Positions 1 through 12,447 of a DNA stretch of 64,000 bases are shown one piece after another. The position numbers and the translations under genes were made by a program. Positions within the stretch are counted from its first letter, which is position 1. Each line of letters starts with the position of its first letter. The notes under the pieces were generated by a model. The model saw only the letters and a list, made by a program, of their open reading frames with translations. It was not told where the DNA came from and did no database searches. The DNA lies in assembly GCA_000442125.1 (NCBI GenBank), contig KE546978.1:1178001-1242000 (forward strand). The letters run 5' to 3'. This stretch comes from Opeltia flavorubescens. Taxonomy: Eukaryota > Ascomycota > Lecanoromycetes > Teloschistales > Teloschistaceae.

Positions 1-1956
1 CTCAACAGCCACCCATTCCTGAGACTCGCTGTGACCAAATCCTTCCACCAGCTTGCAGAAGAACCCTGCTAACCTCCACGGCTTGTGTCCTCTTCACTCT
101 GCTGACTTCCGCCTCTTGCTCATTGCCTTACCAGCGTGAGTCTGGTATGGGTCCTGCTACCGCCTCAGTACTCAGCGGCTCGTTGCTGACGTTGTCTTCT
201 GCAGTGTTCCATCCCGATCATCTTCGACGGCGACATCGTCATACTGCGTCAAAGTCTCGCAGCTGTTCCTGTCACGAGATATGTCAGCGCAATCTCGCCA
301 TACATTGCAAAGGGAGACACTTGGCCGACGGTTAGGTCATCGTCGCCGGAGATAATGTAGCTCCTGCGTTGGCCTAGGGCCAACACCTGACACAAAGGTA
401 TGTTCACACAAGTTCTCATTCCAGAGAAGTCTCATTGTCTTCCAAGTGCTTGAGTACTGTGCAATGTTTTTTCTAGCAATGTTTTTGTTTCTTGAATCAT
501 GTCCAAGATGAATCCTGGGAGCCGGTCCATGCCTTCCTTTCTTGAAAGGATAGGTGTCTTCATATCAGGAGCGATAGGAAACCCTTGTGGGTACTCTGAT
601 CAGATTGGACGCAGTCGCTCCCAAGGGAATCAGTGATAGGAAATTCATCCTGCTTCTCGAACATGTATCTGTCCGGACGCCTTTCAGAAGGCTGAGCAGG
701 TCCAACGCGGTGGGCTGGGCAATCCAGCTAAATGCAAATCGGAAGAGCCACATGCTTCTCATTCAATAGAAGTTATGCCATCGGGTTGCCCTAGATCAAA
801 TGCTTTCAACTCTCCTCGTGAGGATTGTGTGGAATAGTTCCCATATTCCTACACAGTGAGAAGGAAGCAACAGTCAATGATCTTTTTCTTTTCATAACCT
901 CAAGGACAATGGAGCCGATGAGGTTGACTAGACCTGCAAAGGTGTCCCGAGGCATGGAGTCATTGCATTGTATTTTTTTTTCCGTGTTTGCTTGTTTGCT
1001 TCACACTTGTTAGCTTGAGTACTCGTTGACATACCTCTAATATAAACCATGTCTTGTCTCGATCATGATACCGGGATTGGGGTTCGCAATGCGTGGCGAT
1101 CCGCCCAATCCCGCCCCGACCATCCCATCTGTGATATCCCCTTTCGTCCAAGCACACCAGCAGTTACAGCTTCTACCATCAGGCGCCAAACCTCGAATAT
1201 GGTCATTGTCTGAGGGTCAGTGGCTTCATACGATCTGTATACTCACCTTTCCATTCATTCCAACTCCAAGACTGACCTCCTCTTATTAGTGGCCATCACT
1301 CTGTGAGAAGCATCAGTTGTTCACTATCACCTCAGACAGCTGCTGAAGAAGAGAAGTTTGGAGGCTTAGACACAGGAGCAGGACATGGACGATCATGGTA
1401 ATGTTTCTGTTCAGGATGAACTTTTGTTGAAATGCCTAGAAGCTGATCGGTATCCCGACAAGAGAGAAAATTAATATGCTTGGATGCTAGATTTGTATGA
1501 AATTTCGGGACACAATGATGGGTGGAAGCATGGAATGGTTTGAGCGAATTGGAGGACATGGACCAGATTTTGAAGATCGCCACCACAATTATGCGATGTA
1601 TTCAATAGGCAACCGAAAAGCGTCTTACGATCATTCCAAATCGCTCTGGGCCTTACCAACGAGAAACGCGTGGGGCGATGGTGGTCTTTGGGAATCGAGC
1701 GTCAAGACAGCATTGAATTGATTCAGCGCTAAACCCTTTACGGCGGACAAAAACGGGGCCTCCATTTTTCCCGAATTTCAAATCACGAAATTGTGAAACA
1801 ATTTTCAACGTAAGCTTTGTGTACTAATGGAATAGGAGAGTCACGTAGAGAATGAAGTATCCAGGCTCAATAACGAATTGATTCTCGCCATGTTTCTTAG
1901 ACGCCGTTCCTAACTACCATCGACCTTTCCTGTAACCAGGGGACTGATTGCCTCCT
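1..1956. other. No supported gene (left edge)
   Basis: Only short open frames occur here, none with a recognisable domain or a convincing splice pattern. The frame at 1497-1721 (plus) has a somewhat protein-like composition but no identifiable family. It may be an eroded gene or chance. Confidence 0.5.
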
Positions 1957-2593
1957 TTACATACTGATATTCCCTTCCTCCACCCCCATCATAGCTTCTT
2001 CCTTTTTTAGCTCTTCCGCCTCTACTGCCACGTCAAAACCGTCATCGTGGTCATCCTCCCGATGCCAGAACCCTCCTTCCCAGTCGTCTTTCATGGCATC
2101 GAGACCACTGATCTTCGTGTCCTTTTCGATTCCCTTCTCGGCCCCATCATCCTCCTTGTTGGTCTGCTCTAGCTCTTTCGCGACTTCCTTCTCCTTAGTC
2201 TCTTCGTCCACCTTCTCCCCGAACAGATCCCAATTGTACTCCGCGTTCCAATCCGGGTGGTCTTGGAGTTCCAAGATTCCACCCAGCAAACCCGACATGA
2301 ACAACACGAGTGTGAAGCTCTTGACAAGTGTGGCATTTAGATGGAGATTGACGATCGCTAGAGCGATGTTGAGAATCTGGAAGACTAAAAAGAGCAATGC
2401 AGTAGCTAGGGCGACGACGAGGGCGCGTTGGGCGATGGGGAGGTGGATGTTGGGCGCTAGTGGAAGCGTGGGACACATCTCGTTGTGGGTAGGAGATGGG
2501 TACATCTGTGGGCGCGTTAGTAGGTCTTGACTGTTGTGCAATTTTGGAGAGCTGGTCTCGAACCTGTGAGCGCTGCGATCGGCGGGGAGCCAT
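1957..2593 (-). CDS. Small acidic membrane protein, unknown function
   Basis: I do not recognise the family. The model is two exons, 2593-2564 and 2505-1957, about 192 residues. The intron 2563-2506 has a textbook branch site TACTAAC followed by CACAG, but a weak donor (GTTCGA). It joins MAPRRSQRSQ in frame to MYPSPTHNEM. The downstream frame has no ATG of its own at a suitable place, which supports the first exon. A long hydrophobic stretch near residues 35-80 (ALVVALATALLFLVFQ, then LVLFMSGLLGG) looks like two membrane helices. The C-terminal half is rich in Glu, Asp and Lys and is probably disordered and cytosolic. Such proteins are common in Pezizomycotina and mostly lack an assigned role. 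Confidence 0.6.
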
Positions 2594-2879
2594 TGAGCTG
2601 GTGGAGATTTTGGGGCTGGAAACTCTTGTAAGTAGCTGTAAGATGAGTTTCCGAGGTTGGGAAGATTTTTGTTTGGATGGAGAAGAAAGAGAAGTTGGTA
2701 TGTTGCTGTGAATTTATGTAGTTGAGATTCATGTTCATCACAATTTCACTCTACACAAAGTTGGTCCCTTGATTTACTTCATCAGCGAAAATCTTTTCAA
2801 GTTTCAACAATTTTGCTTCATCTCGTCGTGCATACAAAATCTCAAGCGCACTATAAATCTTATCTCAGCATGGCAGGTG

Positions 2880-3347
2880 CTACCTCCACCGCATCCCCCG
2901 ATCCCGCCTCCTCTCCGCACCGTCATCACCGAGATCCACATCCATAAACTTCACGCCCAACCCTTCCTCCTCAACCTCCTCATACCCGACCCAAGCTCTC
3001 CCCCCTTGATCCTCACCCCGAGCAGCAACGAACGGATCCCGCTGCAACGCTTCCTCATCCATCAACTTCACCCTCTTCCCTACACCGATCCCACGCCCAG
3101 ATACAGTGTACGGATCTCGCTCAGGCGTATGGTACAACGGCAGCAACATCTCTCTATAATCACCTTTGAGCCTTCTCATTCGCAGTCGTCGGTATAGGAG
3201 TCGGCCGAGAAGGGTGCAGGCAGTTGCGCTGGTTAGAACAGCGGCTGTGAGGCCGGAGAAGAGGAGGAGGAGGTGGGGTTTCAGGGATGAGGGAGACGGG
3301 GGTTGAGGGGTGGTTACTGGGAGGGGTAGGAGGGGAGGGGGTGGCAT
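2880..3347 (-). CDS. Small single-pass membrane protein, unknown function
   Basis: About 155 residues from the first in-frame ATG at 3347; the open frame extends further upstream only through non-ATG codons. The N-terminus is Pro-rich (MPPPPLLPLPV). One hydrophobic helix follows (LLLLFSGLTAAVLTSATACT), then a basic RRLRMRRLKGDY segment typical of a cytosolic membrane edge. The acidic tail includes several Asp/Glu pairs. No family recognised. It lies on the same strand as the two flanking small membrane-protein genes, without sign of a shared transcript. Confidence 0.5.
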   Translation of the reverse strand: MPPPPLLPLPVTTPQPPSPSSLKPHLLLLFSGLTAAVLTSATACTLLGRLLYRRLRMRRLKGDYREMLLPLYHTPERDPYTVSGRGIGVGKRVKLMDEEALQRDPFVAARGEDQGGRAWVGYEEVEEEGLGVKFMDVDLGDDGAERRRDRGMRWR

Positions 3348-3791
3348 TTTTCTTTGGAAGATGGTTATGGGGGTATTGATTGTGAGGGGTGTGGTATGGT
3401 TGTTCTGAAGGTCTTGTTGGGGGTTCAAGATTTCATGGGAAGGTATGGAAATTTGAGTTCGTGAGAGAGGTTTGATACGAGGGTTGTGGGGGAGTCATGG
3501 TCATAAGTTCATTGATGTGGATGTGGCTATTCAATGGGAGTCATGTCACTGACTTTAAGATTACAAGTCTGACTATTGTGGAAGAAGATGGTGACACTCC
3601 TTTACTTGAGCGGATGCTCGTTATCAAGTTCCCCACTAAGAAGCTTATTGACAGAGATAAGATTATTTTAGACAGCCGCTCAGCATATGACCAGATCAAG
3701 GCACAGGTTCTCCAGACTATTGATCATCGCATACATTCCCTCGCAAGCATTCCAAACCAGACACTCAATCATTTTCCCAAAGTCCAGGAGC
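3348..3791. other. Intergenic
   Basis: A plus-strand open frame at 3497-3811 has no recognisable features. I see no other element. Confidence 0.4.
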
Positions 3792-4169
3792 TCAACACGC
3801 ATCACTGCTGAGATTCTGCATCCTCATCTCCCTCCCTTCCTTCGCCCCACTCTTTCCCTTCATACCCTTGAGCTTCATCCACCACAGCTTTAACATCGAC
3901 TGCGATGGCTCGTTCGATGACCCACCTCGGTTAACACGACGACGCCGAAGCTCCATCGCTACGATGATGCCGAGGAGAACATAGTTCACCGCGATGGAAG
4001 TACCTGCGATTGCTACGATGGATCCGGGGACATGGGTTTGGCCGACCATATCGGATGCGGGAGGACCGATGAGACCGGGAATAGCAGTGCCGTTTGAGAA
4101 GTAGACTTGACCGGCGACATCGAGGAGGAGGCCGTATGGAAGTCCAATGTCGACCGCGATGTTAGACAT
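3792..4169 (-). CDS. Small single-pass membrane protein, unknown function
   Basis: 125 residues from an ATG start. The first 45 residues are mildly hydrophobic. A clear membrane helix follows around residues 48-72 (SIVAIAGTSIAVNYVLLGII), then a basic ELRRRRVNRGG patch and a Lys-rich tail. The positive charges after the helix suggest a cytosolic C-terminus. I do not recognise the family. Composition and codon use look like the neighbouring genes. Confidence 0.55.
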   Translation of the reverse strand: MSNIAVDIGLPYGLLLDVAGQVYFSNGTAIPGLIGPPASDMVGQTHVPGSIVAIAGTSIAVNYVLLGIIVAMELRRRRVNRGGSSNEPSQSMLKLWWMKLKGMKGKSGAKEGREMRMQNLSSDAC

Positions 4170-5288
4170 TGTGGATTCTTGGTGAGGGAGGATGTTGAAG
4201 TCGAGGATGGGCGCTTGAGAGTGGGATGGCTTTTGAGGTGCTGTGGCGATGTTGCTAAGCTTTGCTTGAGAAGTTGTTGGAAGAGTCTTTATATACCTTG
4301 TGTGCTCTGACTTTATGAGTCAAAAATATCTGATTACGATTTTTGTTGCGAGATCCGCAGTCACATCCTCTGTGCTGACAATCTGTGTTGAGATCATGAT
4401 TTCAGGAGTTATCACCTTTCTGGCTTTTTGAAGCGCTCTGCTTCTGACGTGATGCTTAGATTCTCAGCTTCTCTATTGTGATGAGGTACACATCGCTTTT
4501 TTGCGTTTTTATCGCTGTCCCAAGGTCTAGAATTTTCGTTTTTGGAAACAGTGTACAACCACATAATTGACGACCTCTCTCTTGTTGCATGATTCGGTAG
4601 TGTTCGTTATCTAAAAAAAGCGTGGGCAGAACACGGAACGTTGAAGGAAAGGCACACTAAAGACGAGCTATAGATCTTTGAAATTTAGATCGGACATGTC
4701 AAATTGTCGGCTCTTTATCGTTGAATAATCTCTCCACTCAGCAAATAAGAATGTCATACGACCATGTAATGAATACGTTTGCATTTTGCTTGACTGAAAG
4801 CAAACTTTTGCATTACAATACTTAAGTATGCCCAAATAATATCAAAGCAGACAACCTGCGTGTGAAGTCTATCTCATATAAAGTATTTTCATGATCAATA
4901 TGTTGTTTTCGTTGCGATTTGAGGAAAATCACACTCCATATCTTTCATTCGTAAAGTGGCAGGNATACATCAACTTCATTCGCAATTCCAATATACATTA
5001 CTTCTTCTTGATTTTGTACTTTTTAATTCATCGCTTATAATATACGTCAATGTGACGATCACCATATTGTCCTCTCGACCTTAATCAAAAGCTTTGGCTC
5101 ATATACAACTGCATCTCATATCCGTGAAGCTGTTTTCACTGACAGTTTTCAATCATCTCACACCATCTCACGCATTAGTCTGCCACCGTTCCTCATTGCC
5201 AATACATTCCTCAGAGAGAACATCCCACCTCATCTCAATCTCTTCCTCGTATCTCTTTCTACTTCCGCTTCCTAAGAACAACCCCATC
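4170..5288. other. Intergenic, AT-leaning
   Basis: No coding signal. The upstream half lies 5' of the minus-strand gene ending at 3792, and the rest 5' of the plus-strand gene at 5289, so it is probably a divergent promoter region. One ambiguous base at 4964. Confidence 0.5.
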
Positions 5289-6386
5289 ATGGACAAAAAA
5301 GCAAACGCTACACGCCGCAAGCCTGCTGCGGAAGGCTTCAAAAACAAAGAACCGCAGCGTGAAAACCCCTTTGACCGAGTCGCTCGCATAAGGAAAGCAC
5401 TCGATTTTGACATTCTAGCGGCAGAGGAGAACTTCTACCAAGCTGAGAGAGACGCGGCAGCGAAGGAGCGGGAGGCGAAGCACTTCCTCAATCTATCCCG
5501 AGGAATGAAGGGAAAGCAAGAGGCATTTGGCGCTGGCGGAAACCAGTCACCTCAGTCAACATATACCGCGCGTGACGGAGCAAAGAGTCCGAACACATCT
5601 CACGCCCAGGCAAGGTCATCTTCGCAGGGTGCGGATTTGGCTCAAGAATCTGGTATGAGCAGCCTGGAGAGGCTGAAAACGGCCACTGAAGGTAAGACCT
5701 GCCTTTTCCACCAGACATGGGTCTTGGAGCTCCTGACTAACGTACCGCAAGGGGAAGAAGAAACACAGGTGAAGCCCAGCGGACAACGAGAGCCCGCACC
5801 AAGTCCATCGCTGCTGGACCAAGCCAAAAGCGCAACGAAACCAACCCAAGTGACAGACATTTTGGTGACGCTGAATGAGAAAATCAAAATCGCGAAGTGG
5901 AATAGTAATTGGGCGGATATTAGACGATTGAAGGCAGAGCAAAAGGGGGTCCACCGGATTTATCACGGCTTGAAAGCTGAGGCTGGGGCTGAGGAGAAGA
6001 TGAATTCTTCCCCGGTTCGAATGGGAAGTGTCTCACCTGATGTACCCGCCAATCAGGCTCCACCCAATATCGCCCACGACAATGCTACCGCCAACAATGC
6101 ACTTGCCGATCCAGCTCCGCTCAATACTGCGGAGAATGCTACCGCCAACAACGCTACCGCCAAAAATACTCAAGCACCACATCCCGCAGACCAGAACCCA
6201 GAAGAAATTCTCCTCGAAACAATGAGACAAATGGCACACGTCACAGCAAAAGTAGCTTCGTTGGAAAAAGCTCTCAAAGCAGAAACGATGAGCGGTAGCA
6301 TCAAGGGTCTAAGCATGGGTCTTGTAGCCACGGCCGAAGAATTGTTGAAGCAGACTAAGCGGGTTACACGATATGATGAGGAGTGA
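5289..6386 (+). CDS. Hypothetical coiled-coil protein with Asn/Ala/Thr-rich repeats
   Basis: Two exons, 5289-5691 and 5752-6386, about 345 residues. I chose the ATG at 5289 because the 65 codons upstream in the same frame read like untranslated leader. The 60-nt intron (GTAAGA, CTGACTAAC, GCAAG) is a multiple of three without a stop, so an unspliced reading is also open. The N-terminal third is charged and helix-forming (AERDAAAKEREAKHF). Residues around 240-290 carry degenerate repeats of the form NATANNA. The C-terminus returns to a helical heptad-like segment (MRQMAHVTAKVASLEKALKA). No catalytic motif or known domain seen. Confidence 0.6.
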   Translation: MDKKANATRRKPAAEGFKNKEPQRENPFDRVARIRKALDFDILAAEENFYQAERDAAAKEREAKHFLNLSRGMKGKQEAFGAGGNQSPQSTYTARDGAKSPNTSHAQARSSSQGADLAQESGMSSLERLKTATEGKTCLFHQTWVLELLTNVPQGEEETQVKPSGQREPAPSPSLLDQAKSATKPTQVTDILVTLNEKIKIAKWNSNWADIRRLKAEQKGVHRIYHGLKAEAGAEEKMNSSPVRMGSVSPDVPANQAPPNIAHDNATANNALADPAPLNTAENATANNATAKNTQAPHPADQNPEEILLETMRQMAHVTAKVASLEKALKAETMSGSIKGLSMGLVATAEELLKQTKRVTRYDEE

Positions 6387-7101
6387 GGCAAGAAATCTAC
6401 TACTGATTAAAACCTTGCGAAGCTTTAGTTCTTCGACCATAGTCTACAGTTTAGATCACATTCTAGTCGATGTATTGAAATTTGCTGAATCTGGGTTCAG
6501 TTCCATTCTTTGTGATTGACAATGGTCGATTTATAGAGGAAAGTCGTCCTCTTTCGGATAGACTTTTGGTCACTAGTATTTAGTCTTGCGTACCTCGTAG
6601 ATGAAACCGCCTTTGCCGTGATTTGAATAAACAATGACGTGAATCAATATCTGCACTGCTGTATTTGTGTACCGGATGCAGCTTGTTTTTTCTTCAAAGC
6701 ATGATCAGCTTTGTACAACTGATCCGATGGTAAAGTAAGAGGTATGCCTTCCACCCCAGATCTCACAGCATCTGCTTCATTTCCTAAGATAGTATATCGT
6801 TACTTGCTGCACACTCTCATATCTTTGATGTTTACCCTATTCCTGCTACCATCAAGGTGTGGTGTACTTTTTAAGTGATGCTCACATCGCGAGGCAAATT
6901 GCAGGTACAGAGTCTAAATCTATTCGTGATGATCGATGTTGACAATCGAACGCAGATACTCATAATTCACCAGAAGGTTTACAGCTATTATTACAATCAT
7001 GTTAGAGCGTGAGGAAATCTGGGTCAGGGTATTACGCCGAATTGAAGAACCATCAGAGAATTTGAGCTATATATTACAATAGCTATTATCTTCCACATCA
7101 A
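6387..7101. other. Intergenic
   Basis: 3' flank of the coiled-coil gene and 5' flank of the tRNA gene. Nothing further recognised. Confidence 0.5.
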
Positions 7102-7193
7102 GGGCTCTTGGTCTAGGGGTATGATTTTCGCTTCGCATGATATCTGTCGTCAACAATTGTGAAAGGTCGTGGGTTCAATTCCCACAGGGTCCA
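7102..7193 (+). tRNA. tRNA-Ala (anticodon CGC), intron-containing
   Basis: Acceptor arms GGGCTCT and AGGGTCC pair over seven bases with two G-T wobbles, followed by discriminator A at 7193. The D-loop region is GTCTAGGGGTATGAT. The T-arm GTGGG-TTCAATT-CCCAC is perfect. Anticodon stem TTCGC pairs with GTGAA. The loop reads TT-CGC-A, giving anticodon CGC (7134-7136) for codon GCG, alanine. A 20-nt intron (7138-7157) interrupts the loop after position 37, the canonical site for nuclear tRNA introns. A TTTT run at about 7197 is a plausible Pol III terminator. Confidence 0.9.
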
Positions 7194-7488
7194 ACGTTTT
7201 GCCTTTCGAGAGCCTATGACATTGTATTTAGTGCGTCTTACGATCTCTTAGTTTTTGTAAATCATTTGTGTCAGCGTAAAGAAATAATGATGCTAGAAAG
7301 TGAAGGCAAGGTGATTGTAAGTAGGATCGCATAATTCATTCTTCGACTTATTTAGGAAGGAACAAGCTGCAGCGGGCCGCTTGAGCCTCATATTACCATT
7401 TTGATCTTAGCTTGCATCTAGCGCCTGGCATGTAAAAATACTTACATGATTTTCTGCAAAGGTTTCATGTAAAGATCCTCCTGTACTG

Positions 7489-10400
7489 ATGCGGAGAGCG
7501 CTGGTATGCTTCCTTGTGCAGAATCAGTGCTGATATGTTAGCTGACTCTCGTAACAACTAGGCATTACATACGAGGAAATTGCCTTTCACTGTCTGCCCG
7601 CTGGGAGTCTCATCTTTTGTACGCCACTTTGACCGTCTGCAAATCGCGCCCCGCCGCTACGAATCAACACTTCACAATGCAAACCATAACGATAAATTGG
7701 GAGACCTCTTCTCTGCCGTTACGCATGGCTCGAAGACTGCCAAAAGCACCGCCAGTCAGCAGAAGCCCCAGAACATCCGGACGACAGAGCCGTCTGCCCC
7801 CGTGAGCCAGAAAACTGCTCCTTCCACTCATCAAAAGCAAAAAGGCTCAAACGCTACTCAAAAAAAGAAGGGCTCTGCAGGTCGAAAAAGGAAAGCTCAG
7901 AAGCCTGTGGTGCCACCGGCGACTAAGAAAAAATCAGCGGATCGAAATACGACAGATGACACGCACTCTATACAATCAGCACGTCGTGCTGCGGAGAATG
8001 ACAAGGATGTACCTCGCCAACTCCTTCAAACCCCGAAGACAAGCGTCGAATTTATTCTCCAAGATTATGCCACGCTAAAACCAAGTTTTTCCAAGGAAAG
8101 CGACTCCAGGTTCAAGTGTGTCCTGGTTTGCTCCTTCCCAGGAGGAGAGCAGATCGCTAAGACTACGGGTGTGGATCGCAAGCAGGTCTGTCATCTCGGT
8201 GTTCTTGACCCGTTCGAACCTGACAAAATACTTAGGGAAATGCTGAAACGGCCGCTTACATCCGATTAGCTGTTGAATGCGCCCACAATGAACATCTTAA
8301 GTCTAGACTAGTCTGGTTTCATATGGACAAGTTGAACAACAATGTGCTCAGTGAAGAGAAAGATGTGAAATCAGACATATACAATTATGCGGCACGGTTC
8401 AACGCTACACCTGAAATTATAGAGCATTCGATGCGATTTCAATCTAAGATAGTGTACACAATCACCGTCAAGCTGCTGGAACAGAACATCGAAGTGACGG
8501 GAATAGGCCCATCGGTTAGAACCGCCGAAGTTGCTGCTGCTCTCCGTTTCAAGAAAGCTGCAGAGAAGTATCAGGCAGAACATGGAGATCAGCCCCTTGT
8601 CATCAATGACTCAACTGCATTAACCCTTGAGAACAGTCCCAAATTTCTTGATTTCTACAAGGTCATATATCCAGATGTTTCGATCGAAGTCCAGCACAAC
8701 ACACCTGAAGGTGCCACCGAAGAGGAGATCCAAATACTCATTAGCAAAGGTATTGTAATGGGGCAGGTTGCTTTGAATGGGAAATTGATCGGCCAAGCTG
8801 TCTCAATGCCTACTAAGCAAAAGGCAGCAGAAGCAGCCAAGCTGGTAGCCGCTATCGAAATATGCAAAGCGGAACCTGATCTCTTCCCTGAGTTCATCCG
8901 TGCCTTGGCGGTAGGAAATGGAGATTTATTAAAGCCTCTTCATCCCGTCGGTTTGATAGTCGATGAAGATTGTCAGATTACCATGCAAGAAACTCTACTC
9001 TCTGCTCGTAAGGCTGGTTCACTTGAGCAGGTTGAAGAATATCCTTCAGATGAGCAAGAAAATTCAAGACGACCGGAATTCCGTCATGGGCTATCACGAA
9101 GCCATGTGAAACGCCGAAACCGAGACCTCCTTCAACGGCTTGCACTGTTTGCATTAAATCCAAGACTTGCTGAGTTAAGAAAGAAGAAGGAGAGACTGCC
9201 AATGAACGAGAATCGAGCGCAAGTTCTGGATCTGGTCTCCAATAGTACTTATAGCATTATTATTGGGGCTACTGGTAGCGGCAAGACAACACAGGTACCA
9301 CAGATTCTCCTGGAAGATGCTATCAAGAAGGGTATTGGATCGTCGTGCAACATCATTTGCACTCAACCTCGTCGTATTGCAGCTACATCGGTTGCATACC
9401 GCGTTGCCAAAGAGAGAGCAGAACAATTACAAAACAGTGTTGGCTACCATGTCCGCTTTGATCAGAAGTTGCCTTCCCATGGCGGAAGCATCACGTACTG
9501 TACGACGGGAGTTCTTTTGCAACAGCTACAACATCAACCCGATGAAGTTTTGGATAGCATCTCACACATCGTCATCGATGAGGTTCATGAGCGTAATCTG
9601 ATTACCGATTTCCTCCTCATTGTTCTCAAGAGAGCCATGAGTCAAAGAGCTGCTGGACAATCAACTCCAAAAATAGTACTGATGAGTGCCACCATGAACA
9701 CTGAGCTCTTCACATCATACTTCGGAACACAGACTGAGGAGAAAGGCATTGTTGGGTGTCCGTCATTGACTGTACCAGGCCGGACTTTTCCCGTGAAAGA
9801 GGTGTTCCTCGATGAGATTATCGGCGAGATAAATCAATCCTCCCCCGAAGCCGCATCTCTTTTCGAGAATGATAAATCGACAACTGGGGAATACCTCAAA
9901 GTAGAGCGTGAATTCAAGAACAAATTAATTAAGGTATCGAACGATGGCGGTGACGACACCACAACAGTAATGGACAATCCTATTGATTGGAAGGGCAAAG
10001 TGGATGAAGATGAGGATTCCAAGGATTCCCTAGAAGCAGGCGATCACATCGTGCCAATTGAACTCATAGTAGCGACAATTGCCCATATATCGAAGACCAC
10101 GGATAGCGGAGCGATCTTGGTATTTCTTCCTGGACTGGACGAGATGATCCAGGTCGAGAGATTGATGTTCAGCAGCCGAACAGGACCTGATTATCAGGAT
10201 GCCGAGAAGTATAGAGTGTTCCTCCTACACTCAACCATACCCTCAGCACAAACGGATGTTTTCGACGAAATGCCGGCAGGGTGCAGGAAAATCATCCTTT
10301 CTACCAATATTGCTGAGACTTCTGTCACTATCCCAGAAGTCAAGTATGTGGTCGACACTGGGAAGCATCGTGAGAAACAATATGATCACATGCGGCGAAT

Positions 10401-11976
10401 TGATAACCTGAAGTGTACTTGGATCAGCAAAAGCAACGCGAAGCAACGTGCTGGTCGAGCGGGTCGAGTCCAAGATGGCAATTATTATGCCCTCTATTCC
10501 ACCGAGCGCTACGATACTTTCCAAACTGCCGCTCTTCCCGAGATGCTGGGCCTGGACCTACTGGGTATATGTCTGAACATCAAAGCTCATCACCTCGACT
10601 ATCCTATCCGTGACTTTCTTGCTGAGGCGATCGAGCCACCACCAGCTCGAAACGTTGACGTCGCAGTCAAGGAACTTAAAGCTCTCGAGGCTATCACCGC
10701 CGACGAAGAAATTACTCCATTGGGTCGTTTGCTTGCTGATTTACCTACTCATCCATCTCTTAGCAAGATGATCGTTCTTGGCGTTATCTTCCGCTGCCTC
10801 GATCCGATGCTCATCATCGGCGTTGCTGCCCACGAGCGTATGTTATTCGAATCTCCCATTACTCAAAAGCAGGAGTCGAATCGGGTCAAGAAAACCTTCA
10901 CGCAAGGTACCGCGAGCGATCACATAACTCTGCTCAACGCATTCCGTGAGATGCGCCAAGTCCGCGATATGGAAGGCGAGTTTGGGATGCGACAGTGGGC
11001 CATGGAGAATTTCGTCCACGTCAATGCTTTCAAAATCATCGACCAGATCGCCAACCAGGTCGAAGAGGTCCTTACCGATGCTGGACTCGTGCCTCCCACA
11101 CCCATCGAGATGCGCAAGAGAAGCGAATATGGCGACCCTTCCCTCAATGAGAACTCCTCCAAAACCCCCCTCATCAAAGCCCTTCTTGTCGCTGGTCTAC
11201 ATCCAAATCTCTCCGTTGCCACGGGCGGGAAGTTATTCCGCACCGCCGGCGAAGCCCGCACCCTCATCCATCATACCTCTGTAAATTACCCAGATAAGGA
11301 ATTACTAAGGCTCAGCACACTGCAAACGTACGGTTCTATGTCCCGTTCCAACGATGGGAAGACACTCAACCTCCGCGATACGACGGAGTGTACGCCTCTG
11401 CAAGCAGCCTTATTTGGCGGTCCGCTTATCACTTCTTCTTCTAGCTCCAATAAAAATACCCTCATGATGGATAAATGGCTCCCTTTTTCCGTCAGATCCC
11501 CGAATGCTGGCAGTAACAGTGCTGCAAGAACCCTCATTGACTTTCGCACCGCGTTAGATCAACTCTTAGCGGACGCATTCCAAGATCTAAAAAATATGAA
11601 GCGGAAACGGTTTCCGACGGTTTCTATGGGGGGGTATTTAGCCGATAATGCATCCAGGACGGCATTTGCGGAGGGGTTGGTGCGCGTGCTGGATCGGGAT
11701 GAGGAGATTATGGGGGAGGTGGATAGGGAGTGGGAAGTGGAGAAGGAGAGGAGGAGGGAGATTGCGGAGAGGGAGAAGGAGGAGAGGGAGAGGGAGAGGA
11801 GGATTAAGTTGTTGAAGAAGAGGAGAGAATTGGAGGGGATGAGGAGGGGGAAGCCTGGGGGGGAGAGGAGGGAGTCGGCGTTTGATGAGGTTTCGAAGTT
11901 GGGGAGTGCGATTGTGGATGATTTGGGGTTGATGGCGAATTCTGGCGGTGTGAGGGGAGTTGGGGGGAGGAGATGA
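7489..11976 (+). CDS. DEAH-box RNA helicase with N-terminal dsRNA-binding-like region, probably mitochondrial
   Basis: Three exons: 7489-7503, 7562-8185 and 8236-11976, 1,459 residues, with the frame closing across both introns. The first exon encodes only MRRAL. Joined to exon 2 it gives a basic, Arg-rich N-terminus (MRRALALHTRK...) resembling a mitochondrial presequence. Motifs in order: Walker A GATGSGKTT near residue 557, Ia TQPRRIAA, DEVH box near 659, SAT (LMSATMN), FLPGLDEM, TNIAETSVTIP, and motif VI QRAGRAGR near 949. HA2/ratchet and OB-fold regions follow, then a very Glu/Arg-rich tail. Two stretches around residues 150-340 resemble dsRNA-binding folds, as in the DHX9/DHX29/DHX36 branch. 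Probable role: ATP-driven remodelling of structured RNA or RNP. Organelle location is inferred from the N-terminus only. Confidence 0.92.
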
Positions 11977-12447
11977 TACGGAGATGGGGGGGTGAAACTG
12001 TTTTGATAGTATCTCTTTTTCTCTGTACTCTAGAAAAAATTGAATTCAAATGGCGTACAGCGAGGGCATTAAGGGCGGGGCTTATTCATGACCGGCTTTA
12101 TGCAATGGGTCGGTCGCAGCTGGTATTTACTCATCTCTGTACATAGACTACTAGAGGAATTCCAATAACAACAGCATACAATCCATGTCATGTAGATATT
12201 GTTTCCCGGGGGGCAGTATATCGTAAACCAAACCAATCCGTAGCCTAGGTATTCCAACAACCTACAAGCCTCCTTATTACCAGAGAGCCTAAAAAGTCCC
12301 CACATCAAAGCATACAAAATTATCATAACCACTTAAAATTCTACGATTATTCTAACTCGTTGTTTTTCATCTTTCCCCTTTTCCATGGAGGGGAAAATAC
12401 TCACTCCCTTTCGGTGGAACATTTGAAAGTTTTCTTTTCTCACCAAA
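11977..12447. other. Convergent 3' flanks
   Basis: The helicase gene and the kinase gene converge here. No open frame of interest. Confidence 0.6.

Noticed and set aside
2093-2530. Plus-strand 145-codon frame
   Set aside because: It is antisense to the spliced membrane-protein gene, which has a consensus branch point and hydrophobic helices.
8323-11976. Separate helicase gene starting at the ATG at 8323
   Set aside because: A 50-nt intron (8186-8235) joins the upstream frame in phase and restores a continuous dsRNA-binding-like region (AAYIRLAVECAHNEHLKS).
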